Below, piece by piece: positions 21,807 through 32,969 of a stretch of 64,000 bases of DNA. The stretch spans positions 9,099,816 through 9,163,815 of the forward strand of contig OU696570.1 in NCBI GenBank assembly GCA_916048095.2. The letters run 5' to 3'. A program made the translations under genes and the position numbers. The DNA comes from Sacculina carcini (taxonomy: Eukaryota; Arthropoda; Thecostraca; Sacculinidae). Positions within the stretch are counted from its first letter, which is position 1; each line of letters opens with the position of its first letter. The notes under the pieces were generated by a model. It did no database searches, had not been told where the DNA came from, and saw only the letters and a list, made by a program, of their open reading frames with translations.

Positions 21807-22400
21807 AAATTCGGCTGAACAGGTGAATGTTGTGAAACCTAGGCAAGGGGTTACAATATCGGACCAGTATTGTTTTGCATGTGGTGGAAAGGGGCCAAGT
21901 CTCGAAATTGCCCAGCTCGGGACAAATATTGTCATAAATGCAGGAAAATGGGAATCTAAAGAAAATGTGTCGATCTGGAAAAGTTAACAAAACGAATTCG
22001 ATCTCCAAAATAAATAAAACCGATGATGACAATGCAGCAACAAGTGGTGGTGCAAATGCTCAAATCTGGAATGTTGCTCATGTAGAAGGTGACTTTAAGC
22101 CGTTATTGATCGACGTCGAAATAAACGGCGCACTACGCAAGATGATTTTGGACACTGGAAGCCCTGTAACTATGGTTGGCATTGATCATGACAATCCGAA
22201 TTTGAATTTGAATTTGATTTGAATTTGAATTTGAATTGCCAGTCGAACTTGACATTGTCTTCTTGTACAGGTCATCGCATCAAGCTGGCGGGTGAAGGTG
22301 TAGTTCATGCCAACTTCCAGGGTCGTTCTGGTCGTCTGCGGGTGGTCGTGTGCGACAAACAGGGAGTTCAACCCTTGCTTGGTCTTTGGAAGCAAGACCA
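21807..22400 (+). pseudogene. gypsy Gag knuckle and protease
   Basis: Broken zinc-knuckle sequences (QYCFACGGKGPS; KKMCRSGKVNK) lie in different frames. A retropepsin MILDTGSPVTMV has its active site at 22151-22162. A (GAATTT)n microsatellite at 22199-22237 has expanded inside the protease and interrupts it. The rest of the protease (GHRIKLAGEGVVHANFQGR, VQPLLG) follows, then a gap before RT. Confidence 0.75.
22199..22237 (+). repeat. (GAATTT)n microsatellite in protease
   Basis: Six or so hexamer units with one 1-nt slip, lying inside the protease coding sequence. Confidence 0.9.
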
Positions 22401-25275
22401 AATTTTTTTCCACCAAGGCGTGTCCCGTATGCATTACAAGACGCGGTCAGACAAGAGCTTTCCAAGTGGGTTGAAAAAAGATACGCAGATAAAGTGACCA
22501 ATCACACCGGCTGGGGCACTCCGGTCGTAGTGAGGGTGATGGTGGGGCACTCCGGTCGTAGTGACCGAGGGTGATGGTGTGAGACTGTAAGCAGATTACC
22601 GCATCACAGTGAACCCTCAGTTGCTACCACAGGCATATCCAATCAAGACCATTGATTTTCTCAACAGTGAACGGATCGGTGTTCGCTAAATTGGATTTGT
22701 CCGATGCTTATATGCAAATGGAACTTGAGGACTCGTCGAAGGATTTGACTACAATCGTTACAACTGAAGGCAAGTACCGGATGAAAAGATTGCCTTTTGG
22801 CATCGCTACATGTTGTCAAATTTTTCAATCGGCTATGGACACAGTGCTTCAAGGATTGAAGGGTTGCGTGGCGTACCTTGATGATATACTCGTAAGTGGG
22901 AACGATGAAGCAGATTTGTGTCGTAGCCTGGACGCGGTCCTAGAGCGGTTGGAGACACATGGAGTGAAACTGAACAGCAAAAAGTGTCGCTTTGCGATAC
23001 CCGAAGTGCAATATCTGGGCTGGCGTATTTCTGCCTCCGGCATAAATCCAGTGGATGAAAAGGTGGAGACAATTTTGAACATGCCTGATTCTTGCAATGC
23101 TAGAGAGTTGAGAAGCATTCTGAGAGCATTGAACCATTATCGTGCTAGCCTTCCCAACCTAGCCACGGTACTACCGCCGCTGCAGGACCTTCTCAAGAAA
23201 AATTTCAAATGGTGCAGGAGCAAACAATGTGAGAGTGCTCTCAGTAGCGCGATGAAAATGCTCACGAGTCTACCTGCGCGCATGCGGTTTGATCAGAAAC
23301 TGCAGGTAAAATTGATAACAGACACCAGTGATGTCGGAGTAGGCGCCACCCTGGTACACGTTCTGCAGGATCGAACGGAGAAACCTGTGATGTTTGCTTC
23401 CAGGAAACTTACACAAGTTGAACGCAAATACCCAGTCGTAGAAAAAGAGGCAGCTGTGGTATGTTTTGGTGTGACGCGGTTACACCAATACCTGTACGGT
23501 CGGAGGTTTACTCTGGTGACGAACAACCGAACATTGTCACGAATTATTAGTCCAGACCGCGAGCTACCGGCCTTGTCCGCCCAGCGCATGCAACGGTATG
23601 CATTGCGTCTGGCTACGTACTGTTAGGACGTAGAATTACGGCGATCAGAAGACATGGGCATGTCGGATGCGCTATCTCGAGTGCCCAATCCGACAGAGCA
23701 ACCTGGATTCGTCGACGATGGAGACAGTATCAATTCGATAGGCTTGATCGAAAGTGCAGTAGTGACTTCTCGGGCTCTCGGGACGGCCACTCGTCAGGAC
23801 CCAGTGTTGGGTCGGGTACTGGTGTGGGTGCGCACTGGAAGGTGGCCTTCCAATAGAGGAGAGTGTGCAAGGACATTCTACGACAAAAGAGACGAACTGT
23901 CCACCGACGGAGATTGTCTTCTTTGGGGAGGAAGAGTGATTGTTCCATCAAAGCTGAGAGATACAATTCTGGCGGAATTGCACATGGGACACCTCGGGGT
24001 GACCCGGATGAAACAGCTGGCTCGTCGTCATGTCTGGTGGCCCAGCATGGATAGCGACCTGGAAGATATCGCTCGTGGGTGCCATGCGTGTGCAGAGAAG
24101 CGATCGAATCCACCAAGGGCTGTTCTATATCCATGGGAACACACCGTCAGGTCCTTGGCAAAGGCTGCACAACGATTTTGCCGGTCCTGTGGATAACAGC
24201 ATGTTGTTAGTAATTGTGGATAGCTACTATAAATGGGTGGAAGTTATTCCGATGCGGTCAACGAATTCAGAGTGCCTCATACGAGAAATGAGACGTATAT
24301 TCTGTTGTCACAGACTTCCGGTAGAGGTGGTCAGTGATAACGGTCCCCAGCTGATTTCGTCGGAGTTTCAGAATTTCCTCAAACGTAATGGTATCAGACG
24401 TATTCGCACGGCTCCATATCATCCAGCGAGTAACGGTGCAGCTGAGCGTATGGTCCAGTCAGTTAAGAAGTCGCTGGCTGCATCCAAGGCTGATGGATGC
24501 ACGCTGGATCAACGCCTTGCTCGTTTTCTTCTCGCGTACCGAACAACTCCACATGCTACAACGGGAAGAACACACGCGGAGCTCTTGTTTGGGCGGGCCC
24601 TCCGCACCCGTCTCGATCTCCTGAGCCCAAATGTGGAAGCAGATGTTCAAGAGAAACAACTGATACAGGCTGAAAATGCTGGTGGTCATAAGCGACCAGT
24701 GTTTGTAGCGGGATATGCTGTGTGGGCACGCTGCTAGGGAGGCGTAAAGTGGAAAAAGGCGGTGATCGTCGCTAAAGCAGGGCCGGTGTCGTACGAAGTG
24801 GAGGTGGACGGTGCGATCTGGTCTAGACACGTGGACCAGCTTCTACCTGCTTTAACACCTGAGCACGGAGACGTGGAGGAGGGTTCGAGCTCAGCAGCGA
24901 GGTAACAGACGAGGGATATTGTCTCTCGTGGAACTCAGCACGTTCCGAGCCGGCGATACCTGAGGGAGAGCGGTGGAGACCTGGCGGTGGGTGAAGGCAG
25001 TCCGAGTGCGGGACTTGGAGACAGTCCAGGTGCAGCGAGTGACGACAGTCCGGGTGCTGCGAGTGAGTGCGGATGTGCTGCCTCGAGGGAAGACGGTCCT
25101 GGCGCTGCTGGCCTACCTGATGAAAGTGGAGTTTCCTGTGGAGGTGGACAGCAGGACTCAGGGCAAGGCGGAGCTGAGGATACAACAAACGACAACAGCT
25201 AGCGTCCGGGAGTACTGCGCCGCTCTGGCCGAGTGCGTAACCCACCACGCCGATTCATCGACGAAAAACAAGTGA
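22400..25275 (+). pseudogene. gypsy pol: RT-RNase H-integrase
   Basis: RT starts PPRRVPYALQDAVRQELSKW, is broken near 22520-22670, then is open from 22652 with DLSDAYMQMELEDSSK, YLDD at 22874-22885 and RNase H (TDTSDVGVGATLVHV; SRKLTQVERKYPVVEKEA). TAG at 23624-23626 interrupts between RNase H and SDALSRVPN. The integrase zinc finger is HMGHLGVTRMKQLARRH...CHAC. A frameshift near 24140 leads into the core: HNDFAGP, Asp at 24336 (VSDNGPQ), Glu at 24444 (AAERMV), a DD35E spacing. A stop follows at 24735. The tail ends RRSGRVRNPPRRFIDE near 25250. It resembles the widespread metazoan K02A2.6-type gypsy group. At least five lesions make it inactive. Confidence 0.9.
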
Positions 25276-26125
25276 CAATGATTTAAGCGGTATATTGCGG
25301 ATTTTAGTAAAGGTTGAGTGGTGCATTCATTCAGTGTGCGCATTACGCTCTAGCTGAATTGCTGTGAAGTTGTGTACTTTACATTTATGTATCATTGTGA
25401 ACATGCGCGTTGCTTGGCGAAGGGGGTGTGAGGTGTGGTATCTTGGCATTTGGTCTGGCAACTTTGGGTTATGGACAGCTGGCAACGCGAGTATCGTGGG
25501 TGCTGTGTTTTGTGTGATGGAATGAGTGTGTTGGGAGCGTGTTGAATTACCAGATGGTTTGCTGTATTACCAATGTGTTGCTTGAATTTTCGGTTGCTTT
25601 GCTGTGTTAAAATATAGCATTACGTTTCAACGTTCTCAGTATAATACTTACCTTTCACCCCGAAAGGTGAAATTCTCCGGAATACACCAATCTAATCATA
25701 CTTGAAGTAAACTTGAGGGATACACTGCAACACTGCTTAAAGTATGATAGAAGCAACAGCGAATGGAAACGCCCAATGCCACTACATTTGTGAACGCAAT
25801 ACTAACAGAAAAACGTCGAACCAACTACGCTGCACTGAAAATATAATGCGCACAACACCACAAATATTTATCACAGCGAACACACGTGAAATCGCAAAAC
25901 GCGCAACGTCACAAATACACACAACATCACAAACACGCGCTGACAACGAACTGACAACGAACTGATCACGTGGTCAGCGATGCAGCGTCAGCGTTTCAAC
26001 GGTTTGTAGCTGATTCATTAGCATCGGTTTGTAGCTGAGTCATAGCAAGCTGTGATACCCAGGTAGCGTTAGGACGGACGGGCTGACGTAACACCCCCCA
26101 TGGGGAGGGGATGGAAGGCCTTGTA
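25276..26125. other. non-coding; probable 3' LTR of the preceding element
   Basis: GCGAAGGGGGTGTGAGG (about 25417-25433) is purine-rich and is followed by TGTGGTATC at 25434, a plausible LTR start. The other LTR end and the 5' LTR were not identified. An open frame at 25744-25965 has no similarity I recognise. Confidence 0.35.
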
Positions 26126-28387
26126 TCTAGGTGGCGTTGCCTAGATCAGGCCTTTCCACGAAAATGTGACGTCATCGCCACGTTGCAGTGTGCTGGCGAT
26201 TGTTCCAACTGTCAGTCAATGCAGTTGCACGCTACCGAGCCCACGTGGCTAGTGTTCTCATGTGTTTATTGATTTCTCGCGTGCTATTCTTGGCGATAAT
26301 TGACGTGTATAGTGATTTTCACTACAGTGTGGTTTAGAGTGAAGTGCAAATTTGTCAGATTTCGTGTCAAGTGTGATGTACGATTTTGCCATTCAGCCAT
26401 TTTGTGTTCATCACTCGGATGATTCTGCATGCCATCATCCTGGACATTTTGCTGCGGTCAGAGGTTTGGTTTCGTTCATAGGTTCAGTAAAATATGTACA
26501 TTTGCTCGTTTCTCATTAGGTCTTTGCTTCGTTAAACATGTCTTATCAACATATTTATATATTTGCGTACCATAATAGTTATAAATCATTAGAGGTGGGC
26601 ACTGTTTAGCTGTGTAGCTGCTAGTGTTTCACTTTTAGTCGAATTTGATTGTTTAAATTGAGGTTACTGATTTTGAGATATTTATATTATTGGTGTTTGA
26701 AACTCATTAGCGACAATATATCACACATATCACTTCAGCTCTCGAGTAGTTCAGTGGCTAAGGCGCTGAAATCTTGTGTCAGAGGCTCGCGGTACGAATC
26801 TTGGCCCGCGTGCGAATTTTACTATCCGCTTGGGCTTACTGGGAGGCTGCGCTGTAGATTGGTTCATAGCGAGACGTGTCTTAATCAAAATACGGTGCGC
26901 GCTTAAAACAACAATTAATATTAATCAAAATAAATCATTTCATCAGTTACTTCAGCTAATATGAAAGGTTTATTTCATCACAGAGCTATTGATGTTTTCT
27001 TGTTTGTGTTCATTATATGTTATTAGGAAATTCTTGGAGCTGGTTCCAAGGTGCAAAAGGAATTACGACTGATAGTCTAAATTCAGCATGTTCTCATTCC
27101 CAGAAAAGCAAGAACTACTATAAAGCGTGACATGGAAATATCCAAACACACCGGATCAAATTCAATCATATTAACATCATAGAGATTGTGTGAATCACGC
27201 TTAAATCAGGTATTACTTCAAATTGTTTTTGCTTTATGGAGAATTGTTTGTGCTTTATGGAGAATTGTTTGTGCTTTATGGAGAATAGACAGAGAATCCA
27301 GTGTAGTCATGCTCGAATTTATTGATCATTGTACGGTTTGTCGCTCAAAGCTGTTTGTCCGTCGAGTATTGAAGGACAAAATGTTAAACTTGTGCTGAAT
27401 GTTGGGAATGATATCGCGTTGTTGGCTCTAAGATCATTGGGTGCTACAAATAATCCTGATTTATCCTAAGATACTGCTCATTTTATTTAAATAATATTGC
27501 GTTGGTGGATTATTCGTAATGTAATGACACCGTATAACGACTCCAGGTTGAGAAATGTTTATTCGATGACTGATTCAGTTATGGATTTGTTTTTAGAGCA
27601 TTTCATGAGATGTTTGGATTGATGGATGTCAGACGAGAATATGATCGTTTTGACTAGAGACGTTTTGGCTGTGTATCACACAACATATGCGCTCTGTGAG
27701 ATCACGAAGTATTGTGTGAATGATTTGTGATTGTACATTATCAAATCGAATAATATTTATTTATATTGATTTCATCGGGCAATATTGATTTTTTCACATC
27801 AGGCACTATTGACTTGAAACATTTTACGCGTTCTGCGGAATATTTTCGTGATATTTCAAAGATATTGCTGAACGTCTCATTTTTCGTATATGTGACGCTG
27901 GTATTTCATATTCCCATCATCCAGTGATCGTATATATTGCGGGTTATTGTTGTATTTTCTCAAAAACAGGACTGTCATTCATGTAAAACATTTTGGCTGC
28001 GCGAAGTGAAACCATGTCATCCGAAAAAATTTCGTATTCAATAGAAATTGGTCGCCAAAGATTGGCGTATTATTTTTATGTTGATAATATTGTTTTGCTT
28101 TTATTTTGACTGTGCAGAAGTATATTAAGTATGATAAATTGTGTATTATTGGAAAAAAACGCGATGATAGGTTTAGGTAAAATATATTCAGTTATTCTAT
28201 TTGCAGTTGTATTTGAAGCTTCTTATGTTGGTAACATGATTTTCAAACTTAATTGAGCCGGAATGAAAGTCAAACACCCGCACTAAGCACAATTTCTAAT
28301 AACAACGCGTATCGCCCGTACGAGTGAAGCGACCGCCATCGATGACGTTATACTTTCGTGAAAGGGCCTGTATCAATGCCACCTAGA
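26126..28387 (+). mobile_element. non-coding element with ~50-bp inverted ends and a tRNA-like core (copy A)
   Basis: The left end TCTAGGTGGCGTTG, continuing through CAGGCC, CACGAAA and GACGTCATCG, recurs inverted at 28330-28387 with a few indels, giving terminal inverted repeats of about 50 bp. The interior has no coding frame but carries a tRNA-like segment at 26742-26815. Most of 26126-27765 is repeated in direct orientation in copy B (28420-37060, minus later insertions). This copy is uninterrupted, so it supplies the empty sites for two insertions in copy B. I cannot assign a transposon superfamily. Confidence 0.55.
26742..26815 (+). ncRNA. tRNA-like (SINE-type) sequence, copy A
   Basis: A-box-like TAGTTCAGTGG at 26747-26757, and a degenerate B box GGTACGAATCT at 26791-26801. 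A GC-rich tail follows to about 26890, the layout of a tRNA-derived SINE head and body. The B box differs from consensus at two positions, so transcription is doubtful. Confidence 0.55.
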
Positions 28388-28939
28388 CTACTATCTAGGT
28401 ATCTAGGTGGCGTTGGCCTGTATCTAGGTGGCGTTGACCGAGCGTACTGGTTAGTGTTCCCAAGTGTTCAGTGTTTTATCGCATGTTATTCTTAGCGATA
28501 ATTGACGTGCTTAGTGATTTTCACTTCAGTGTGGTTTATAGTGAAGTGCGACTTTGTCAGATTTCGTGTCATGTGTGATTTGCGCAGCCATTCTGTGTTC
28601 ATCACTCGGTTGATTCTGCATATCATCATCCTGGACATTTTGCCGCGGTCAGAGGTTTGGTTTCGTTTATAGGTTCAGTAAAATATGCACACCTGCTCGT
28701 TTCTCATGTGGTTTTCGCTTCGTTAAATATGTCTTATCAACATAGCTATATATTTGCATACCATCATAGTTATAAATCAACAGAGGTGGGCACTGTTTAG
28801 CTGTTTAGCTTTGTAGCTACTAGTGTTTCGCTTTTCGTCTAAATTGATTGTTGAAATTTAGGTTATTGATTTTGAAATATTTATATTAGTGATGTTTGAA
28901 ACTCATTAGCGACAATATATCACAGAAATCATTTCAGCT

Positions 28940-29013
28940 CCCGAGTAGTTCAGTGGCTAAGGCGCTAACATCTTGTGTCAAAGACTCGCGGTTCGAATCC
29001 TGACCCGCGCGCG
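28940..29013 (+). ncRNA. tRNA-like (SINE-type) sequence, copy B, consensus B box
   Basis: A box TAGTTCAGTGG at 28946-28956 and a perfect B box GGTTCGAATCC at 28990-29000, with 44 nt between box starts, a normal tRNA spacing. CTAAGGCGCT next to the A box resembles type II tRNAs (Leu or Ser). The acceptor and anticodon stems do not fold cleanly, so it is tRNA-derived rather than a functional tRNA gene. Pol III promoter activity is possible. Confidence 0.6.
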
Positions 29014-29260
29014 AATTTTAATACCCGCTTGAGTTTACTGGGAGGCACGGCTGTAGATTGGCTCACAGCGGGACGCGTCAAATAGTCATATAGTATGGTG
29101 CTCGATTAAATTACCAATTAAATTAAATCATAATAAATAATTTCAGCAATAACATATAAAATATAATATGAAAGGTAATATGAAAGGTAAAGTTCATCAC
29201 AGAGCTATTGATGCTTTCTTGTTTGTGCTCATTTTGATATATTATAAAATAAAAAAATTG

Positions 29261-29284
29261 ATTTCCTGATAATTATCAGGAAAT
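29261..29284. repeat. 24-bp perfect palindrome in copy B only
   Basis: ATTTCCTGATAA followed directly by its complement. Copy A has only a single AGGAAATT at this place (about 27026), so the second arm arose in copy B. Confidence 0.9.
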
Positions 29285-29541
29285 TACTGGGGCTGTGTTC
29301 CGGGTTGCAAAACGAATTACGACCGATAGTCTAAATTCAGCATGTTCTCATTCCCAGAAAAGCAAGAACTACTATAAAGCGTGTCATGCAAATATCCAAG
29401 CACACAGCAGCGCCTTCAATCATATTAGTATCACAGAGATTGTGTGAATCACTCTTAAATCAGGTATTGCTTCAAATTGTTTGTGCTTTGTGAAGATTAG
29501 ACACAGAATCTAGTGTGCTAATGCTCGAATTTACTGATCAT

Positions 29542-30762
29542 TAGGGCTATCAAAAAATTAACCTAAAAATAGAAAAAATAAGCTTATTTTCAGTAAAAAA
29601 GTAACCTAAAAAAGTAACCTAAAAAAGTAACCGAAAAATATCCTTGTGCCCGTTCGCAAAAGCTAGTCTTGTTAATGCCCACAAAGCTGTTTTCCCTCTC
29701 CTAGGTTTAGGTGACATTTCCACAACAAAACACTAAAAAGCATCCCAATACAGGCGAAAAACAATGCTAATGCATTAATTTATATTCAACAAGACAATTG
29801 AATTTATGAGCTGCATAATTATTTCATATGATAGTGAGGTTACTGCGTCGAGTTGTTACGTGATTCAGCTTGTTTCTTTGCGCCAATATGTATGTGTGTG
29901 TGCGTGAGCATTGTACGTGTGTGAGTATCCACGTCTACGTGTAATAATAATTTGCTGACTGTATTATTACAAGGGGGCACTGATTCGTCTCTTGAGCTCA
30001 ACCGTGGGAAAAATAACACTGTCTCACGCTGCAAACATCACATGATATTTCCTGTCTCGTGCGTATTGACAAGTGTTACTGAGCAGTATCGACTATAGAG
30101 AGTTCAGACGTTGTACTATCCCACGCTCCAAACATGTATCTGGCTCATGTGAATTTCTTAATATGAAGAAAAGCAATCCAGCGTATCCAAAAGCATATAC
30201 AATAGCCAGTACCACAGAATAGAATATAATAGCAATAGCAAACAAGTTGGTAATAAATAGCAGGGAAAAGTAAGCTTAGTTAGGTTTGTAATATGCATGT
30301 GTAAGTAAGCAATATGCATGTGTAAGTAAGCAATATGCATGTGTAAGCAATTAGTAATATGTAAATGAAGCAATATGCATGTGTAACAGTTAGTAAGCAA
30401 TATGCATGTGTAAGCAAGCAAATGTAAAATTTTGACAGCCAAACAAATGGTATGTTTTCATCTTCAGAGATTATCTGTCATCCAATTCTCCTTATTCTAA
30501 TTAATACACTTTCTATGCCTGGAAAATGTGACCAAAATCCGTGATCAAGTAGCAAAATAACAAAAATACGGCAAAATTAACCTCACAATTGAAAAGTAAC
30601 CTAAAAGCAAAAAAAGTAACCTAACGACGAAAAAGTAACTTTTGGTAACATAATAACTTTTTTAATAATTACCATATACAACTTTTTCATGCAGTTTTAG
30701 GCATCTTATGAAAAAGTGACCGTTAGATGAAAAAGTAATTTTATTAACTTTTGACAGCCCTA
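29542..30762. mobile_element. hAT-like non-autonomous element, 1.2 kb
   Basis: Ends are TAGGGCTATCAAAAAATTAA and, inverted, TAGGGCTGTCAAAAGTTAAT. The 8-bp duplication is CTGATCAT (29534-29541) and TTGATCAT (30763-30770), one mismatch. Copy A has a single TTGATCAT at about 27322, an empty site. Subterminal AAAGTAACCTAA repeats line both ends. There is no transposase frame. A 21-bp tandem repeat (AATATGCATGTGTAAGTAAGC) sits inside at about 30287-30420. Confidence 0.88.
30287..30420 (+). repeat. AATATGCATGTGTAAG tandem repeat
   Basis: Five or so irregular units of about 20-21 bp inside the hAT-like element. Confidence 0.85.
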
Positions 30763-31259
30763 TTGATCATTGTACGGTCTGTCGCTCAAAGCTGTTCGTC
30801 CGTCGAGTATTGAAGGACAAAATTTTAAACTTGTGCTGAATGTTAGGAGTAGAGATGCGACCTCAAAAAACCGATGCTTTTTTGCCAAAAAACCTCGACC
30901 ATAAAAACATGTTTTTTTCTTTCGAAGAGTCATGCAAATAATTCAAATTATGGAATTGATATATTTGGGATGTTAAATGAATGATTTTTATGAACACATG
31001 AGTTATTCATGGTTTTAGTGGCCTTATCAAATTGAATTATCATTAAATGTGCACAATAAAATTGTTTTAATGTGTCTGAAAGACCTAATATCATTGTTTG
31101 CACGGAATGTGCGGCACTTCTATGTACAGTACAGCTTTGCATTCAATTATTGAGTTAATCGTTGTGTAAGAAAGCAGGGTTTGAGAACCGTTTTTTTCTG
31201 GTAAAAAATTGAACCAGTTTTAAAAAAACAACAACAGGTGGCATAATTTGTATTATTTT

Positions 31260-31712
31260 TGTGGTTAGTGCGTGTATTAATTGTTGTATATTTGTATATG
31301 TGTGTAAGAGTTTGTAAGCGTGCGCGTGCACTATTGGACTTGTTATTGGGAACGTTACTGTAGGTGCCTCGAATGTCATGCGCGTGCAACTGAATATGTG
31401 TGCGTATGCGCGTGTGTGTTTGTATGTTCGTGTGTGCGCGAGTGACAGTTGATTGCGTCAGCGAGAATGTGACGAGTCAGTGAGAGTCTTGGTGATGCGT
31501 TGGTTTAGTGTGCGGTGTTTTGTGCGGCGATAGTTGTTTCAGTGCTTTTCGCGTGTGCGTGTGTCTAGGGGTTTACGTGCGAGTATGAGAGGATCTTGTG
31601 TGCCGTATTCTTATCCGTGTTTTTAGCTGGCGTCGTCTGAACTCTTGTGCGGCTTTATTTCCAGTTTCATATCATCGATATAATTCGCATTACATACATC
31701 GTTCACATTACA
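31260..31712 (+). repeat. 5' LTR (453 bp)
   Basis: TGTGGTTAGTG...ACATTACA. Its last ~88 bp (from AGCTGGCGTCG at 31625) recur at 34856-34934. Confidence 0.88.
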
Positions 31713-31732
31713 AGCTATTCCGGCACTTAGAT

Positions 31733-32509
31733 ATGGCGAATCTGAAGATGCATGACATTCTACGGCCGTTTGACGGGAGCCAGGATGTCGTGCAATGGAT
31801 CGAAAAGTTTGAAAGAGTGACAGAACTATGGAAGATTGACGCCCTGGAGACCGTCGTGCCTCTGTTCCTCGATGGCCCGGCGTACGCAGTGCTCTGTGAA
31901 ATGGATGAGGTCAAAAAGTGTGCGTATTCGGAGATCAAAAGATCACTGCTGGACGCTTTCGCTACAGACAGGTTCTCGGCATACGAAATGTTCACCGCGT
32001 GTAAGTGGAAGGGAGAGCCAGCCGATGTTTACATGGCAAGTCTGAGGCGACTTGCTAAGCTTGCTAATATCAAGTGTGACAACGTTCTCAAGAACGCTTT
32101 TGTGGTGGGATTGCCGCGTGAGGTCTCACGAGGATTGAGAACCATGTCGAATTTGACAACAATTGCTTTGGCGTCGGTCGTCGAGCGTGCGCGCATATTT
32201 TCGACAGAGGTCGACGAGGGTAGTACTGCGATGGTGGCACGAAACATGCAACACTTTCGCAATGCGAAAATACAATATTCGACGCAGAGAAGGTGTTTCA
32301 ATTGTGGTGGCCCTCATCTCGCAAGGTACTGCAATGCGCGGAGCAGCGGTGGTTCATTGCAAAATGTGCGTCGCCAAATTGAATGTTTCGGATGCGGGGG
32401 ACCGCATCTAAGGAGAAACTGTCCTCGCGAACAAGAAAGAACACAACACACGGGAAACGACGAGGGGAGATCTGGTGCGCCAGCAGCACTCCCACTGTCC
32501 AGTCAGTAA
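31733..32509 (+). CDS. Gag with two zinc knuckles
   Basis: Intact 258-codon frame from ATG 31733, which lies 20 bp after the LTR; upstream codons of the open frame are within the LTR. The N-terminal capsid-like region (ILRPFDGSQDVVQWIEKFER) is followed by the conserved FVVGLPREVSRGLR. Two knuckles with 3-residue spacing, CFNCGGPHLARYC and CFGCGGPHLRRNC, follow. Gag would form the element particle and bind RNA. The protease frame overlaps its end (32383-32509) in a different frame, consistent with frameshift expression. The element's pol is broken, so any use would be in trans. Confidence 0.8.
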   Translation: MANLKMHDILRPFDGSQDVVQWIEKFERVTELWKIDALETVVPLFLDGPAYAVLCEMDEVKKCAYSEIKRSLLDAFATDRFSAYEMFTACKWKGEPADVYMASLRRLAKLANIKCDNVLKNAFVVGLPREVSRGLRTMSNLTTIALASVVERARIFSTEVDEGSTAMVARNMQHFRNAKIQYSTQRRCFNCGGPHLARYCNARSSGGSLQNVRRQIECFGCGGPHLRRNCPREQERTQHTGNDEGRSGAPAALPLSSQ

Positions 32510-32919
32510 TGGCGCTTCCGCGTGTGCCAGCGGTAGTCAATGGTAGAAATGTGCATGCTGTGATGGACACGGGCTGCACAATGTCGATCGTGCCTCGATC
32601 GAGTGCTGCAAATGCGCGTGGCAGCTGCAGCGTGACTACCGTCGATGGTCGTAGAGTGCCGTGTGCTGGTACGGACAAGGTGCGAGTGGCTATAGGTGGG
32701 GTGGAACTCTGGTTGCCTGTGGCTAACGATCTATTGGGCGAGGTTGAAGTGATTGTTGGCATGGACGTCGTTGCGAGGCTCGGGGGCGTATATGTGGACG
32801 AGCGTGGTGTAGTATTGGAGCCTAGAGAATGTTCGGTGCCTAATGGCGGTCCGGTGTGCAGCGTGACTGCAGGTACTGTTCCGAGAACAGCGAAAACTGA
32901 GGTGTGTCCGATGAACTGA
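32383..32919 (+). CDS. retroviral-type aspartic protease region
   Basis: Frame overlapping gag by 127 bp. The recognisable domain begins near PRVPAVVNGRNVHAVMDTGC, with active site DTGC at 32566-32577, then flap and hydrophobic segments ending VEVIVGMDVVARLGGVYV, typical of this LTR-element group. It stops at 32919, some 50 bp before the RT frame resumes, so Pol is already interrupted here. Confidence 0.75.
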   Translation: MFRMRGTASKEKLSSRTRKNTTHGKRRGEIWCASSTPTVQSVMALPRVPAVVNGRNVHAVMDTGCTMSIVPRSSAANARGSCSVTTVDGRRVPCAGTDKVRVAIGGVELWLPVANDLLGEVEVIVGMDVVARLGGVYVDERGVVLEPRECSVPNGGPVCSVTAGTVPRTAKTEVCPMN

Positions 32920-32969
32920 AGATTGAAGACTGTAATTTTTAGGTTAGATTCGATGGTGACTCGTGGACA

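Noticed and set aside
24973-25275. 100-codon frame after the gypsy integrase
   Set aside because: An adjacent frame gives the expected retroelement tail (RRSGRVRNPPRRFIDE); this one is its frame-shifted shadow.
28940-29013. Functional tRNA gene
   Set aside because: A and B boxes are good but acceptor and anticodon stems do not pair properly; the sequence is carried inside a dispersed repeat.
31598-31732. N-terminal extension of the Gag at 31.7 kb
   Set aside because: These codons lie in the 5' LTR and the following ~20 bp; the conserved Gag start is the ATG at 31733.
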